The notes beneath the pieces are model-generated. The model made no database searches, had not been told where the DNA came from, and was given only the letters and a program-made list of their open reading frames with translations. A program made the position numbers and the translations under genes. Below are positions 15,075 to 28,600 of a stretch of 39,210 bases of DNA, piece by piece (the first letter of the stretch is position 1; every line of letters starts with the position of its first letter). Origin of the DNA: Ligilactobacillus murinus DSM 20452 = NBRC 14221 (lineage in GTDB: Bacteria; Bacillota; Bacilli; Lactobacillales; Lactobacillaceae); NCBI RefSeq assembly GCF_001591685.1, contig NZ_BCVJ01000015.1, forward strand, positions 1 through 39,210, written 5' to 3'.

Positions 15075-17687
15075 ATGCCACAAAAGACAAAAAAGACGCC
15101 AATGATGGAACAATATTTGGCAGTCAAAAAACAGTATCCCGACGCCTTTTTATTTTATCGTTTAGGGGATTTCTATGAGATGTTTTACGATGATGCGGTC
15201 AAAGGAGCTCAGATACTTGAGTTGACTTTGACGACGCGTAATAAAAATGCGGTCGATCCGATCCCAATGTGCGGTGTACCGCATCATGCTGCACAAAATT
15301 ATATTGATATTTTAGTTGACCAAGGCTATAAAGTAGCGATCTGTGAGCAAGTTGAAGATCCTAAAACGGCTAAGGGGATGGTCAAGCGTGAGGTGGTCCA
15401 ACTAGTGACACCTGGGACGATCATCGACCAAAATGCAAGTGAAGCTAAAGAAAACAACTACTTAACAGCGCTACATGAAAAAGACGGACAGTATGGTTTT
15501 GCCTACGCTGATCTATCGACGGGTGAGATCAAAGTAGCGACTTTAACGAGTACTGAGTCGCTGCTAAATGAATTGATGAGTTTGCAGACCAAGGAAGTTG
15601 TGATCGATGATTCACTTAGTCAACCAACGCAAACATTATTAGAACAACTGAAAGTTTTGACGTCAGATCAACCAGAAGTGATGCCAAGTGCAGAAGTTTC
15701 GTATGTGAGTCAAGATCTCCAGCAGACGTTAGAAAAGCAAGCTGTCAAGCAATTGCTAGCATATTTGACTACAACGCAAAAACGCTCTTTAGCCCATTTA
15801 CAAAAAGCCGTCCACTATGAACCATCCCACTATTTGAAATTAGATCACAATGCCCAACGTAATTTAGAATTATTGAAAAATTTACGGACACATAAAAAAT
15901 CTGGGACCTTGCTTTGGCTGTTAGACGAGACCAAGACAGCCATGGGAGCTCGTTTATTGAAACAATGGATCGGGCGCCCATTATTAGATCTCCAGCAGAT
16001 AAAGCAGCGACAAGCGATCGTTGAAAATCTATTAGATAATTATTTTGAACGTTCGGGGATCATTGAACAATTGACCCAAGTTTATGATCTTGAACGTTTA
16101 GCTGGACGCGTAGCATTTGGCAATGTCAATGGTCGTGATCTAGTCCAGTTGCGGACCTCGCTTGCTCATATTCCGCAGATCCGCTATATTTTAGAACAAC
16201 TAGACCAAGATATTTATCATGATTTTTTGATCGAATTAGATCCAGTCGAAGATGTTGCTGACCTGATCGAACAAGCGATCGTTGATGAACCGCCGCTATC
16301 GATCACTGAAGGTAATTTGATCAAAGCTGGCTATAATGCTCAGTTGGATGAGTACAATGATGCGATGAAAAATGGGAAGCAGTGGCTAGCTCAGTTAGAA
16401 GCACGCGAACGTCAAGTAACGGGGATCTCCAATCTAAAGATCGGTTTCAACCGCGTATTTGGTTATTATATTGAAGTTTCTAAAGCCAATGTCAAAAAGC
16501 TTCCGCAGGATCGTTATCAACGAAAACAGACGCTGACGAATGCCGAACGCTTTATCACACCTGAATTAAAGGAAAAAGAAGAATTGATCTTTGGCGCAGA
16601 GACTAAAGCCTATGAGCTAGAATATCAATTGTTCACCCAGATCCGTGACCAGATCAAAGACCAGATCAAGCGATTACAAAAATTGGCAGCTAAGGTCGCT
16701 CAATTAGATGTCTTGCAAAGTTTTGCGACTGTTAGTGAGGATAATCATTTTGTCCGTCCAAGGTTGAGCCAAAATGAGCGCACTTTGGATATCGTCGATG
16801 GTTGGCATCCAGTAGTCGAAAAAGTTTTAGGTAAGCAAAGTTATATCCCAAATGATGTCAAAATGTCTTCAAAGTTGGATATCTTATTGATCACTGGACC
16901 AAATATGTCTGGGAAAAGTACCTATATGCGACAATTGGCGCTCAGTGTGATCATGGCACAGATGGGCTGTTTTGTCCCAGCTAAACAAGCAAAAATGCCG
17001 ATCTTTGACCAGATCTTTACTCGGATCGGAGCGGCTGATGATCTGATCTCGGGAGAATCAACTTTCATGGTCGAAATGAAAGAAGCTAATTTAGCTTTAA
17101 AACAGGCGACTTCAAATAGCTTGTTACTCTTTGATGAGTTAGGACGTGGGACGGCTACTTATGATGGAATGGCTTTAGCCCAAGCGATCATTGAGTATGT
17201 GCACGATAAAGTCAAAGCTAAGACGCTCTTTTCAACACACTATCACGAATTGACGGTACTCGAACAAGAATTGCCACGTTTGGCAAACATTCACGTTGGT
17301 GCAGTCGAAAAAGATGGCGAATTAGTCTTTTTACACAAGATGCAAGCCGGTCCAGCTGATCGTTCTTATGGGGTCCATGTTGCAAAACTAGCTGGTATGC
17401 CTGCAAGTTTATTGACGCGTGCCGATACGATCTTACATCAACTAGAAGGAAAAGACGTGCAAAAAACGACGGCTATGCTTAAAGAGGTCACCCCAGTTCA
17501 AGTTGAAACTGAGGCTGATGATAGTGAAGCTCAACTTTCGCTCTTTAGCCCCGAAGTTGTGACGCCAAAGGAACCTGTTGGCAAAGAAAAGGATGTTTTG
17601 ACCGAGATCTTGGATTTAAATTTAATGGCAATGACGCCGATGGATGTAATGAATGCAGTATTTAAATGGCAAGAAAAATTAAAATAG
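15075..17687 (+). CDS. mutS: DNA mismatch repair protein MutS
   Basis: Mismatch-recognition ATPase of 870 residues, the normal MutS1 length. The N-terminal mismatch-binding domain carries the Phe-x-Glu motif (GDFYEMF, about residues 32-38). Walker A is GPNMSGKST at 608-616, the Walker B region is [15 protein letters not shown], and the STHYHEL signature follows. The C-terminus has the helix-turn-helix and a short tail, [20 protein letters not shown], used for dimerisation. The start is ATG 15075 behind AGAAAGGA. The next gene, mutL, begins 15 bases after its stop, so mutSL form one unit. The leader hairpin upstream may modulate expression. Confidence 0.98.
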   Translation: MPQKTKKTPMMEQYLAVKKQYPDAFLFYRLGDFYEMFYDDAVKGAQILELTLTTRNKNAVDPIPMCGVPHHAAQNYIDILVDQGYKVAICEQVEDPKTAKGMVKREVVQLVTPGTIIDQNASEAKENNYLTALHEKDGQYGFAYADLSTGEIKVATLTSTESLLNELMSLQTKEVVIDDSLSQPTQTLLEQLKVLTSDQPEVMPSAEVSYVSQDLQQTLEKQAVKQLLAYLTTTQKRSLAHLQKAVHYEPSHYLKLDHNAQRNLELLKNLRTHKKSGTLLWLLDETKTAMGARLLKQWIGRPLLDLQQIKQRQAIVENLLDNYFERSGIIEQLTQVYDLERLAGRVAFGNVNGRDLVQLRTSLAHIPQIRYILEQLDQDIYHDFLIELDPVEDVADLIEQAIVDEPPLSITEGNLIKAGYNAQLDEYNDAMKNGKQWLAQLEARERQVTGISNLKIGFNRVFGYYIEVSKANVKKLPQDRYQRKQTLTNAERFITPELKEKEELIFGAETKAYELEYQLFTQIRDQIKDQIKRLQKLAAKVAQLDVLQSFATVSEDNHFVRPRLSQNERTLDIVDGWHPVVEKVLGKQSYIPNDVKMSSKLDILLITGPNMSGKSTYMRQLALSVIMAQMGCFVPAKQAKMPIFDQIFTRIGAADDLISGESTFMVEMKEANLALKQATSNSLLLFDELGRGTATYDGMALAQAIIEYVHDKVKAKTLFSTHYHELTVLEQELPRLANIHVGAVEKDGELVFLHKMQAGPADRSYGVHVAKLAGMPASLLTRADTILHQLEGKDVQKTTAMLKEVTPVQVETEADDSEAQLSLFSPEVVTPKEPVGKEKDVLTEILDLNLMAMTPMDVMNAVFKWQEKLK

Positions 17688-17702
17688 CAAGGTGAGACGA
17701 AA

Positions 17703-19682
17703 ATGGCTAAAATCCATGAGTTAGCGACTGTTTTAGCCGATCAGATCGCAGCCGGTGAAGTTGTTGAAAGGCCAGCCTCAGTGGTCAAAGAGTTGGTAGA
17801 AAATGCGATCGATGCTAACAGTACGCAGATCGATATTTATGTTAAAGAAGCAGGTATCAAAGAAGTCACTGTGATCGATAATGGTGAAGGGATCGCTGCT
17901 GAAGATGTTCCGCTGGCATTTTTTAGGCATGCGACAAGTAAGATCAAGGATCGCCAAGACCTTTTTCAAGTAAATACACTAGGGTTTCGGGGCGAGGCGT
18001 TACCAAGTATTGCTTCAGTGGCTGATGTTTGCTTGGAGACCGCACTTCAGACTGAAACGCAGGGGACATTTTATCATGTGCGTGGTGGAGAAGTTACCGC
18101 CCATAAGCCAGCAGCCATGCGCCAGGGCACAAAGATCACGGTAACTGATCTATTTTATAATACGCCTGCTCGCTTAAAATATCTCAGTTCGCTTCAGACA
18201 GAACTAGCCGCGATCAGTGATATCGTCAATCGCTTGGCTTTAAGTCATGGTGAGATCGCTTTTGCTCTATATAACAATGGCAAGAAGATCTTGCAAACGG
18301 CGGGAAATGGCAAACTGATCCAAACGGTAAGTGCGATCTATGGGATCCAAAATGCCCGGCAGATGGTATCTTTTTTGGGAGAAGACCTAGATTTTAAGGT
18401 CCAAGGTTATGTGTCGTTGCCTAAATTGACGCGTGCTTCTCGAAATTATATCAGTTTGCTGATCAATGGCCGATATATCAAAAATAAGCAATTGCTAAAA
18501 GCAGTTTTAAAAGGCTATGGCTCAAAATTGATGGTCGGACGTTATCCTTTTGGGGTCATCGACATTCACTTGGATCCTTTATTAGTTGATGTCAATGTGC
18601 ATCCGACTAAACAAGAGGTCAGGATCAGTAAAGAAGAGCAGTTAGCGGATCTGATCGAACAAACGATCTATGCGCGTTTAGCTAAAGAAAATCTGATCCC
18701 GAGTGCCTTGGAAAATCTTAATTCAAAGCCTAAGACTAAACGTGAACCTAAAGCTAAACAGTTAGACTTTACCTTAGCTGAAACAAGCGATAGTTATGAA
18801 GTAAAACCAAAGAAGAAGCGTTCGACCGCTGAGATGACCCAGGTCTTGCTGGGAAATTCTTTAGAACAGCCCCAAAAATCTGAGCCCGTTAAAGCCCAAG
18901 ACGTAGCGCTAACTAAGCCAGTGATCATAGAAGATAGGCGCCAACTAGACTCTAATGCGCTCAAGGCGTGGGATGAAAAATATCAAACAAAAGTACAAGC
19001 CAAGTCAATAGAGACAACAGCGCTGGAAGCTGAGGCTGATGATCAGGCTAGCCAAACGCAGGTAAAAGAAAAATTTCCTGGGTTAACTTATATCGGACAA
19101 CTCCATGGAACTTATTTGTTGGCACAAGCAGCGGATGGGTTATACCTAGTTGACCAGCATGCTGCTCAAGAGCGGTGTAAATATGAATACTATCGTGAAG
19201 CGATCGGTGAAGTTTCAAAAGCGCAACAGGAGTTGTTAGTGCCGATCATCTTATCTTATCCGACGACAGATACACTGAAGATCAGTGAAAATCGTACTAA
19301 ATTAGCCGAGCTAGGGATCGAGTTAGAAGAGTTTGGACAAAATACTTTTATCGTAAGACACCATCCAACATGGTTCATCAAGGGACAAGAAGAAGATACG
19401 CTCAGAGAAATGATCGAATGGTTTTTAGCAGATCATAAATTGACAGTTGCAAAATTCCGCGAAAAAACAGCGATCATGATGAGTTGTAAGCGATCGATCA
19501 AGGCTAATCACCATTTAGATGATTTTCAAGCTAAGTCTTTATTGGATCAACTGGCTAAATGTAATAATCCATTTAATTGTCCGCATGGTAGACCGACTTT
19601 AGTGCATTTTAGCAACTCAGAGCTTGAGCGGATGTTCAAACGGATCCAAGATCCTCACCAAGGAAAACAGACCGAATTGTAA
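17703..19682 (+). CDS. mutL: DNA mismatch repair protein MutL, endonuclease type
   Basis: A 659-residue partner of MutS. The N-terminal GHKL ATPase motifs are clear: ELVENAIDANSTQI, VIDNGEGI and TLGFRGEALPSI. After a charged linker (about residues 335-455) the C-terminal domain carries the metal endonuclease motif DQHA-x2-E-x4-E, starting at D484 (DQHAAQERCKYE), and the later CPHGRP. This nicking activity is the hallmark of MutL in bacteria without MutH. It means the many GATC sites in this genome are not needed as MutH targets. The start follows mutS closely behind AAGGTGAG. ruvA follows after 71 bases. Confidence 0.98.
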   Translation: MAKIHELATVLADQIAAGEVVERPASVVKELVENAIDANSTQIDIYVKEAGIKEVTVIDNGEGIAAEDVPLAFFRHATSKIKDRQDLFQVNTLGFRGEALPSIASVADVCLETALQTETQGTFYHVRGGEVTAHKPAAMRQGTKITVTDLFYNTPARLKYLSSLQTELAAISDIVNRLALSHGEIAFALYNNGKKILQTAGNGKLIQTVSAIYGIQNARQMVSFLGEDLDFKVQGYVSLPKLTRASRNYISLLINGRYIKNKQLLKAVLKGYGSKLMVGRYPFGVIDIHLDPLLVDVNVHPTKQEVRISKEEQLADLIEQTIYARLAKENLIPSALENLNSKPKTKREPKAKQLDFTLAETSDSYEVKPKKKRSTAEMTQVLLGNSLEQPQKSEPVKAQDVALTKPVIIEDRRQLDSNALKAWDEKYQTKVQAKSIETTALEAEADDQASQTQVKEKFPGLTYIGQLHGTYLLAQAADGLYLVDQHAAQERCKYEYYREAIGEVSKAQQELLVPIILSYPTTDTLKISENRTKLAELGIELEEFGQNTFIVRHHPTWFIKGQEEDTLREMIEWFLADHKLTVAKFREKTAIMMSCKRSIKANHHLDDFQAKSLLDQLAKCNNPFNCPHGRPTLVHFSNSELERMFKRIQDPHQGKQTEL

Positions 19683-19753
19683 AAAATTTCAGTCAAGATG
19701 CTGTTTCTGTGGTAACATTAAAAGGCATGTAGAAAAAGAATAGGTGAAAATTT

Positions 19754-20359
19754 ATGTATGAATATATCATTGGGACGATAGTTAAAGTTACGCCGCGTTA
19801 TATCGTAGTTGAGAGTGGTCAAATGGGGTATTTAGTATTTGTAGCTAATCCATTTCGCTATCAAGTCGATCTTAACCGTCAACAAAAGATCTATTTGCAC
19901 CAAGCTGTTCGTGAGACCGAGATCATGCTTTATGGCTTTGTTGATGAAGCTGAAAAGCAACTTTTCTTAAAATTATTGAATGTTTCGGGGATCGGACCGA
20001 AAAGTGCGCTAGCGATCTTAGCCAGTGAAGACCATAGTGGTTTGATCAATGCGATCGAACAAGAAGATGATGGTTACTTGACTAATTTTCCTGGTATCGG
20101 TAAGAAAACAGCTAAGCAGATCATTTTAGACTTGAAGGGTAAGCTAAATGATCTAGACCAGACTAAGCTCGTCGGGCAACAAGGGATCGAATTGACCACG
20201 ACTGAGCAGCCATATTTACAAGAAGCGATCGAAGCCTTAAGTGCATTAGGTTATACGAAAACTGAGATCAAGCGAGTTGCTAAGAAGTTAGAAACGTATG
20301 CTGGCGATTCGACTGATGCTTATTTACGCCAGGGATTACGTTTGATCATGAAAAAATAA
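19754..20359 (+). CDS. ruvA: Holliday junction branch migration protein RuvA
   Basis: A 201-residue junction-binding protein that forms tetramers and loads RuvB. Domain I (OB fold) begins [20 protein letters not shown]. Domain II has the two helix-hairpin-helix motifs [13 protein letters not shown] and [17 protein letters not shown]. Domain III, near the C-terminus ([23 protein letters not shown]), contacts RuvB. The start is ATG 19754 behind AGGTGA. ruvB begins 19 bases after the stop. A weak TAACAT at 19713 might provide an internal promoter. Confidence 0.98.
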   Translation: MYEYIIGTIVKVTPRYIVVESGQMGYLVFVANPFRYQVDLNRQQKIYLHQAVRETEIMLYGFVDEAEKQLFLKLLNVSGIGPKSALAILASEDHSGLINAIEQEDDGYLTNFPGIGKKTAKQIILDLKGKLNDLDQTKLVGQQGIELTTTEQPYLQEAIEALSALGYTKTEIKRVAKKLETYAGDSTDAYLRQGLRLIMKK

Positions 20360-20378
20360 GTAGAAGGGACTGATTTGG

Positions 20379-21386
20379 ATGGAAGATGAGCGTTTGATCT
20401 CAAATGCGGCTTTTGATCAAAATGATGTGCAAACAGAATTGAGTCTACGTCCGCAAAAACTAGCTCAATATATCGGTCAAGAAAAGATCAAGCAAAAAGT
20501 GGCGATCTATATCGAAGCTGCTAAAAATCGCCAAGAATCACTTGACCATGTCTTGCTCTATGGGCCACCGGGTTTAGGTAAGACGACTTTGGCAACGATC
20601 ATTGCTAATGAATTGGAAGTCAAGATCAAGACGACGACAGGACCAGCCATTGAACGTCCAGGTGATCTAGTGGCGCTATTAAATGAACTTGAACCAGGCG
20701 ATGTGCTCTTTATCGATGAGATCCATCGAATGCCAAAGAGTATCGAAGAGATGCTTTATTCAGCGATGGAAGATTTTTATATCGATATCATCGTTGGACA
20801 AGATGCGACCGCTCATCCGGTCAGATTTCCGCTACCACCGTTTACTTTGATCGGAGCTACAACTAAAGCGGGCATGTTGTCGGCTCCTTTGCGTGCGCGT
20901 TTTGGGATCGTTGAGCATATGAACTACTACACTGATGCTGAACTAGCGCAGATCGTTACCCGTTCTGCCAGTGTTTTTTCAACGGCGATCAGCGAGCAAG
21001 GAGCCTTGGAGATCTCGCGCCGTTCGCGGGGGACTCCGCGTGTGGCCAATCGTTTATTAAAGCGCGTGCGTGATTTTGCGCAGGTAGCAGCCAAAGAACA
21101 GATCGACCTTGAGATCGTAAAATTTGCTTTGGAGATGTTGCATGTTGATGAGCGGGGCTTAGATGAGACCGATCACAAAGTTTTAAGAACGATGATCGAA
21201 TTATACGGTGGTGGGCCAGTAGGTTTGAACACTTTGGCTGCCAATATCGGTGAAGATACTGAAACGATCGCCGATATGATCGAACCCTATCTCTTACAGA
21301 TCGGGTTTATCAAGCGAACTGCTCGGGGGCGTGTTGTGACCCCCTTGGCGTATGAGCATTTACGCCTACCATATACCAAAAAATAA
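20379..21386 (+). CDS. ruvB: Holliday junction branch migration ATPase RuvB
   Basis: AAA+ motor of 335 residues that drives branch migration with RuvA. The N-terminal [16 protein letters not shown] is typical. Walker A is GPPGLGKTT at 62-70, Walker B is LFIDEIHRM, sensor 1 is LIGATTKAG, and the arginine-finger region is APLRARFGI. The C-terminal winged-helix domain includes [28 protein letters not shown]. Length and motifs are complete. The start is ATG 20379, ten bases after GAAGGGA. queA follows within 15 bases. Confidence 0.98.
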   Translation: MEDERLISNAAFDQNDVQTELSLRPQKLAQYIGQEKIKQKVAIYIEAAKNRQESLDHVLLYGPPGLGKTTLATIIANELEVKIKTTTGPAIERPGDLVALLNELEPGDVLFIDEIHRMPKSIEEMLYSAMEDFYIDIIVGQDATAHPVRFPLPPFTLIGATTKAGMLSAPLRARFGIVEHMNYYTDAELAQIVTRSASVFSTAISEQGALEISRRSRGTPRVANRLLKRVRDFAQVAAKEQIDLEIVKFALEMLHVDERGLDETDHKVLRTMIELYGGGPVGLNTLAANIGEDTETIADMIEPYLLQIGFIKRTARGRVVTPLAYEHLRLPYTKK

Positions 21387-21400
21387 AGAGGATGATTTTT

Positions 21401-22444
21401 TTGACAGAAGAACATTTAACGACCGAAGATTTTGATTATGAGCTACCCGAAGAATTGATCGCGCAAACACCTTTAGAACATCGCGACCAGTCACGGATGC
21501 TAGTCTTAGACTCTAAAACAGGAAAATATCAAGATGACTATTTTTACAATGTGATCGACCGTTTAGAGCCTGGTGATGCCTTAGTCATGAATGATTCACG
21601 TGTTTTACCAGCCCGGATCTATGGTGTCAAACCAGATACTGGTGGACATTTGGAAGTGCTACTTTTAAATAACATCAAAGGTGATCAATGGGAGACTTTG
21701 ATCAAACCAGCTAAACGGGCTAAAGTTGGTACTAAGATCAGCTTTGGCAACGGTGAATTAACGGCCGTTGTCAAAGAAGAGCTTGAACATGGTGGTCGGA
21801 TCGTTGAATTTGAATACGATGGTATCTTCCTAGAGGTCTTAGAAAGCTTGGGGGAAATGCCATTACCACCATACATCAAGGAAAAATTGGACGATCCTGA
21901 AATGTATCAAACAGTTTATTCTAAAGAAGTCGGTTCTGCCGCTGCTCCTACAGCTGGACTCCACTTCACGGAAGAATTATTGGCTAAGATCGAAGCTAAA
22001 GGTGTCAAATTAGTCTACTTGACATTACATGTTGGTTTAGGAACTTTTAGACCAGTCAGTGTGGATAATATTGAAGAGCACAAAATGCACAGTGAGTTTT
22101 ACCGTTTGTCAGAAGAGGCGGCTAAAACATTAAATGAAGTTCGCCAAAATGGTGGTCGGATCGTAGCTACAGGAACGACCTCGATCCGGACGCTAGAAAC
22201 GATCGGTAGCAAATTTAACGGTGAGATCAAGGCTGATAGCGGTTGGACCGATATCTTTATCAAGCCAGGTTATGAATGGAAAGTAGTCAATGCTTTCATC
22301 ACTAATTTCCATTTGCCAAAATCAACATTAGTAATGTTAGTTTCAGCCTTTACAGGGCGTGAAAATATTTTGAATGCTTATCGCCACGCGGTTGAAGAAA
22401 AGTATCGCTTCTTTAGCTTTGGTGATGCAATGTTTATTTATTAA
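21401..22444 (+). CDS. queA: tRNA preQ1(34) S-adenosylmethionine ribosyltransferase-isomerase
   Basis: Penultimate enzyme of queuosine synthesis. It transfers and isomerises the ribosyl moiety of S-adenosylmethionine to preQ1 in the wobble position of tRNA, giving epoxyqueuosine. Family blocks seen are [69 protein letters not shown] and a [15 protein letters not shown] end. I prefer TTG 21401 (347 residues), nine bases after AGAGG; ATG 21392, three codons upstream, directly abuts that site with no spacer. The gene lies immediately after ruvB and before tgt, the enzyme that acts one step earlier on the same tRNA. Confidence 0.95.
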   Translation: MTEEHLTTEDFDYELPEELIAQTPLEHRDQSRMLVLDSKTGKYQDDYFYNVIDRLEPGDALVMNDSRVLPARIYGVKPDTGGHLEVLLLNNIKGDQWETLIKPAKRAKVGTKISFGNGELTAVVKEELEHGGRIVEFEYDGIFLEVLESLGEMPLPPYIKEKLDDPEMYQTVYSKEVGSAAAPTAGLHFTEELLAKIEAKGVKLVYLTLHVGLGTFRPVSVDNIEEHKMHSEFYRLSEEAAKTLNEVRQNGGRIVATGTTSIRTLETIGSKFNGEIKADSGWTDIFIKPGYEWKVVNAFITNFHLPKSTLVMLVSAFTGRENILNAYRHAVEEKYRFFSFGDAMFIY

Positions 22445-22470
22445 AGTAAGTATAATTTCCCTAGAAAGAT

Positions 22471-22528
22471 AAAATGTGGGGGATAAGCTAAAAAAGAATC
22501 GAGAAAGGAAGTATATAATTCTTTCTAA

Positions 22529-22558
<30 letters not shown>
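22471..22558 (+). promoter_or_regulatory. Structured queA-tgt intergenic region
   Basis: A 9-bp inverted repeat (AAAATGTGG at 22471-22479, CCACATTTT at 22550-22558) encloses 70 bases with two smaller hairpins: AGAAAG/CTTTCT (22502-22507 with 22521-22526) and GCATA/TATGC (22532-22536 with 22541-22545). The only good ribosome binding sequence, AAAGGAAG (22504-22511), lies in the first hairpin. An alternative pairing, AAGAAT with ATTCTT, would exclude that hairpin. The shape suggests a folded leader controlling tgt. Confidence 0.45.
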
Positions 22559-23718
<1,160 letters not shown>

Positions 23719-23799
23719 TTATTAAGGCAAATACGCTAGTTTTTAGTAGATTTTTTTGATACAGTTATAAGGAGCACATATACTAAGGAGGCAAATATT

Positions 23800-24147
23800 G
23801 TGAATTCTTCAATTTCAACAATTGTAATGTTTGTTGTTTTGATCGGTTTGATGTATTTTATGATGATCAGACCCCAAAAGAAACAACAACAACAACATCA
23901 AGAAATGATGAACGCCTTGAAACCAGGCGATGAGATCGTAACTATCGGTGGTTTACATGGGGTCGTAAGTGAAGTAAATGCAGATAAAAACATCGTAACG
24001 ATCGATTGCGATGGGGTCTATCTTGACTTTACTCGTTCAGCTATTGCGCGTGTTTTAAAGAAAGCAGCTGAAACAACGGCAACAGCCACAACAACTGAAG
24101 ACAAAAATGACTCAGTTGTGGTAGATGAAACAAAAGAAGATAAATAA
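23800..24147 (+). CDS. yajC: Preprotein translocase subunit YajC, GTG start
   Basis: A 115-residue single-pass membrane protein that associates with SecDF-YidC at the Sec translocon. The membrane segment is at about residues 5-22 (STIVMFVVLIGLMYFMMI), followed by the signature RPQKKQQQQHQEMMNALKPGDEIVTIGGLHGVV. The acidic tail, rich in Thr and Ala, is longer than in many homologues. The start is GTG 23800, eight bases after AAGGAGG. A second AAGGAG at 23769 has no start codon suited to it. The gene ends the mutS-to-yajC array, as is usual in lactobacilli, with a terminator straight after. Confidence 0.96.
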   Translation: MNSSISTIVMFVVLIGLMYFMMIRPQKKQQQQHQEMMNALKPGDEIVTIGGLHGVVSEVNADKNIVTIDCDGVYLDFTRSAIARVLKKAAETTATATTTEDKNDSVVVDETKEDK

Positions 24148-24153
24148 TTTTGG

Positions 24154-24178
24154 GGATGTCTGTGTGACATCCTTTTTT
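24154..24178 (+). terminator. yajC terminator
   Basis: GGATGTC (24154-24160) pairs with GACATCC (24166-24172) around TGTGT, followed by six T. Confidence 0.92.
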
Positions 24179-24190
24179 AGTAGATTTTAC

Positions 24191-24219
24191 TTGCGGGTTT
24201 TAGTAAAACGGAGTATTAT
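24191..24219 (+). promoter_or_regulatory. Promoter of the hydroxyacid dehydrogenase
   Basis: TTGCGG (24191-24196), 17 bases, TATTAT (24214-24219). Confidence 0.6.
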
Positions 24220-24232
24220 GAAACAAACTAAT

Positions 24233-24248
24233 TGATGCTTAAGCATCA
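24233..24248. promoter_or_regulatory. Perfect 16-bp palindrome in the dehydrogenase leader
   Basis: TGATGCTTAAGCATCA, a perfect palindrome about seven bases after the predicted start site and just before the GGGGAGG ribosome binding site. It could be an operator for a dimeric repressor or a small hairpin near the ribosome site. Confidence 0.5.
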
Positions 24249-24265
24249 GTGGGGAGGAATTTTAA

Positions 24266-25180
24266 ATGAGAAAATTAGGTGTTATCGGAATTGGTAATGT
24301 TGGTGTAACTGTAGCTTATACGATCGTTTCTCAAGGGATCGCAGACGAACTTGTGATGATCGATACCAATGATAAAAAAGTCTTAGCTGAAAAGTTGGAC
24401 TTTGAAGATGCAATGCCACGGATGCCATATCACACCGAGATCAAGATCCAAGATTATGCTGATCTAAAAGATGCCGATGTTGTGATCACTGCCTTTGGTG
24501 ATATTCAAGCCAGTGTCAGAACCGGTAATCGTTTTGCAGAATTTGAGATCAACAGCAAAAATGCGGTCGAAGTAGGGCGTAAGTTAAAAGAAGCTGGTTT
24601 TAATGGGGTCTTGATCAATATTTCCAACCCATGTGATGCGATCACGACGATCTTGCAACAAGAAACTGGGTTACCACGCAACCGTGTCTTTGGAACAGGA
24701 ACTTTCTTGGATACAGCACGGATGCAACATGTAGTGGGGGACTACTTACATCAAGATAGCCGTAATATCGATGGTTATGTTCTAGGGGAACATGGAAATT
24801 CCCAATTCAACGCTTGGTCGACTGTTCGGGCTAATAATAAACCGATCACGGAGATCTTGAGCCAAGCTGAGCTCGAGGCTTTAGATAGCAAACCATCTGA
24901 AGGAGCTTGGACAGTGGCAAGTGGCAAAGGTTATACTTCATATGCGATCGCAACTTGTGGGGTGCGGTTAGCGCAAGCAGTCATGTCTAACGCTAAATTA
25001 TTTGCTCCCGCTTCAGTATATGTTGAAGCTTTAGGAACATATATCGGTTATCCAGCGATCATTGGCGCTGAGGGGGCCGAAGAAGTAGTTGAGCTTAAAT
25101 TAAATGCTAAAGAAGAAGAGCAGCTTGCACGCTCAGTTCAATATATCAAAGATCATGTAGCCCAACTTGGGAAGGACTAA
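24266..25180 (+). CDS. L-2-hydroxyisocaproate dehydrogenase-like (L-LDH family)
   Basis: NAD-dependent L-2-hydroxyacid dehydrogenase of 304 residues. The Rossmann motif is GVIGIGNVG near the N-terminus. The catalytic pair is D149 (GTFLDTARMQ, with R152 close by) and H176 (LGEHGNSQFNAWSTVR). The wording around the active site and the loop FGDIQASVRTGNRFAEF resemble the L-HicDH of Weissella confusa more than true lactate dehydrogenase, so branched-chain 2-oxo acids are the likelier substrates. Its cellular role would be re-oxidising NADH while reducing 2-oxo acids from amino-acid transamination. L-lactate dehydrogenase activity cannot be excluded. It has its own promoter, a palindrome in the leader and a terminator. 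ATG 24266 follows GGGGAGG. Confidence 0.9.
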   Translation: MRKLGVIGIGNVGVTVAYTIVSQGIADELVMIDTNDKKVLAEKLDFEDAMPRMPYHTEIKIQDYADLKDADVVITAFGDIQASVRTGNRFAEFEINSKNAVEVGRKLKEAGFNGVLINISNPCDAITTILQQETGLPRNRVFGTGTFLDTARMQHVVGDYLHQDSRNIDGYVLGEHGNSQFNAWSTVRANNKPITEILSQAELEALDSKPSEGAWTVASGKGYTSYAIATCGVRLAQAVMSNAKLFAPASVYVEALGTYIGYPAIIGAEGAEEVVELKLNAKEEEQLARSVQYIKDHVAQLGKD

Positions 25181-25211
25181 ACAAAGCGTGAGCCCGTGTA
25201 GATGATATAAG

Positions 25212-25243
25212 AAAACGTCAGGAAACATATCCTGGCGTTTTTT
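25212..25243 (+). terminator. Dehydrogenase terminator
   Basis: A stem of about 12 bp, AAAACGTCAGGA with TCCTGGCGTTTT, and a T run. Confidence 0.92.
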
Positions 25244-25254
25244 ATTATCTAGCC

Positions 25255-25292
25255 TAAAAAAAAATAGGCACCTTGCCGTCGCAAAGTGTCTA
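25255..25292 (-). terminator. lacZ terminator
   Basis: On the reverse strand, TAGACACTTTGC pairs with GCAAGGTGCCTA (25292-25281 with 25276-25265) and nine T follow. It lies 17 bases after the lacZ stop. Confidence 0.88.
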
Positions 25293-25308
25293 TCTAAAAA
25301 TTAAACTG

Positions 25309-28338
<3,030 letters not shown>

Positions 28339-28359
28339 TTAATTTTTTGCTACATCTAT

Positions 28360-28388
28360 ATCGTAAACGATTACATTTGGATATTCAA
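28360..28388 (-). promoter_or_regulatory. lacZ promoter
   Basis: On the reverse strand TTGAAT (28388-28383), 17 bases, TACGAT (28365-28360). The cre site at 28362-28375 covers the -10 and part of the spacer. Confidence 0.65.
28362..28375 (-). promoter_or_regulatory. cre (CcpA) or LacI-family operator at lacZ
   Basis: The reverse strand reads TGTAATCGTTTACG, 13 of 14 matches to the cre consensus TGWAANCGNTNWCA. It overlaps the lacZ -10, a repressing position. Operators of LacI/GalR regulators look similar, so the local repressor may also bind here. Confidence 0.7.
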
Positions 28389-28450
28389 GTTATATTTAGT
28401 AAAAATATTACTTTTTAAGGAAAATTAAATTACTAAAAGATTTGTTAATT

Positions 28451-28510
28451 TATGAAGGTGATCCAGTAGCAAAAGTCAAGCGATACGTCTCTAAATATAA
28501 AGTTAAGTAA
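28451..28510 (+). other. Possible remnant of a coding end in the lacZ-lacS region
   Basis: In one frame this stretch reads YEGDPVAKVKRYVSKYKVK then TAA. The frame is open back to about 28330 but without an ATG or ribosome binding site. The block looks more protein-like and less AT-rich than its flanks. It may be a leftover 3' end of a lost gene or chance. The rest of the 295-base region holds the two divergent promoters, the cre sites and two copies of TTTAGTAAA. Confidence 0.25.
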
Positions 28511-28528
28511 TTTTTTAGTAAATAATCC

Positions 28529-28557
28529 TTGATTTATCTTTTGAAAGCGGTTAAGAT
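28529..28557 (+). promoter_or_regulatory. lacS promoter
   Basis: TTGATT (28529-28534), 17 bases, TAAGAT (28552-28557). The cre-like site overlaps the -10. Confidence 0.65.
28542..28555 (+). promoter_or_regulatory. cre-like site at lacS
   Basis: TGAAAGCGGTTAAG, 12 of 14 to the cre consensus, over the spacer and -10 of lacS. Mirrors the arrangement at lacZ. Confidence 0.55.
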
Positions 28558-28600
28558 TAGAGTTGTAAAAGAAATAGTAATTATAGTTAGGAGAATTATG

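Noticed and set aside
28529-28600. N-terminal extension of LacS from TTG 28529
   Set aside because: It starts inside the -35 box of the lacS promoter; AGGAG at 28589 points to ATG 28601.
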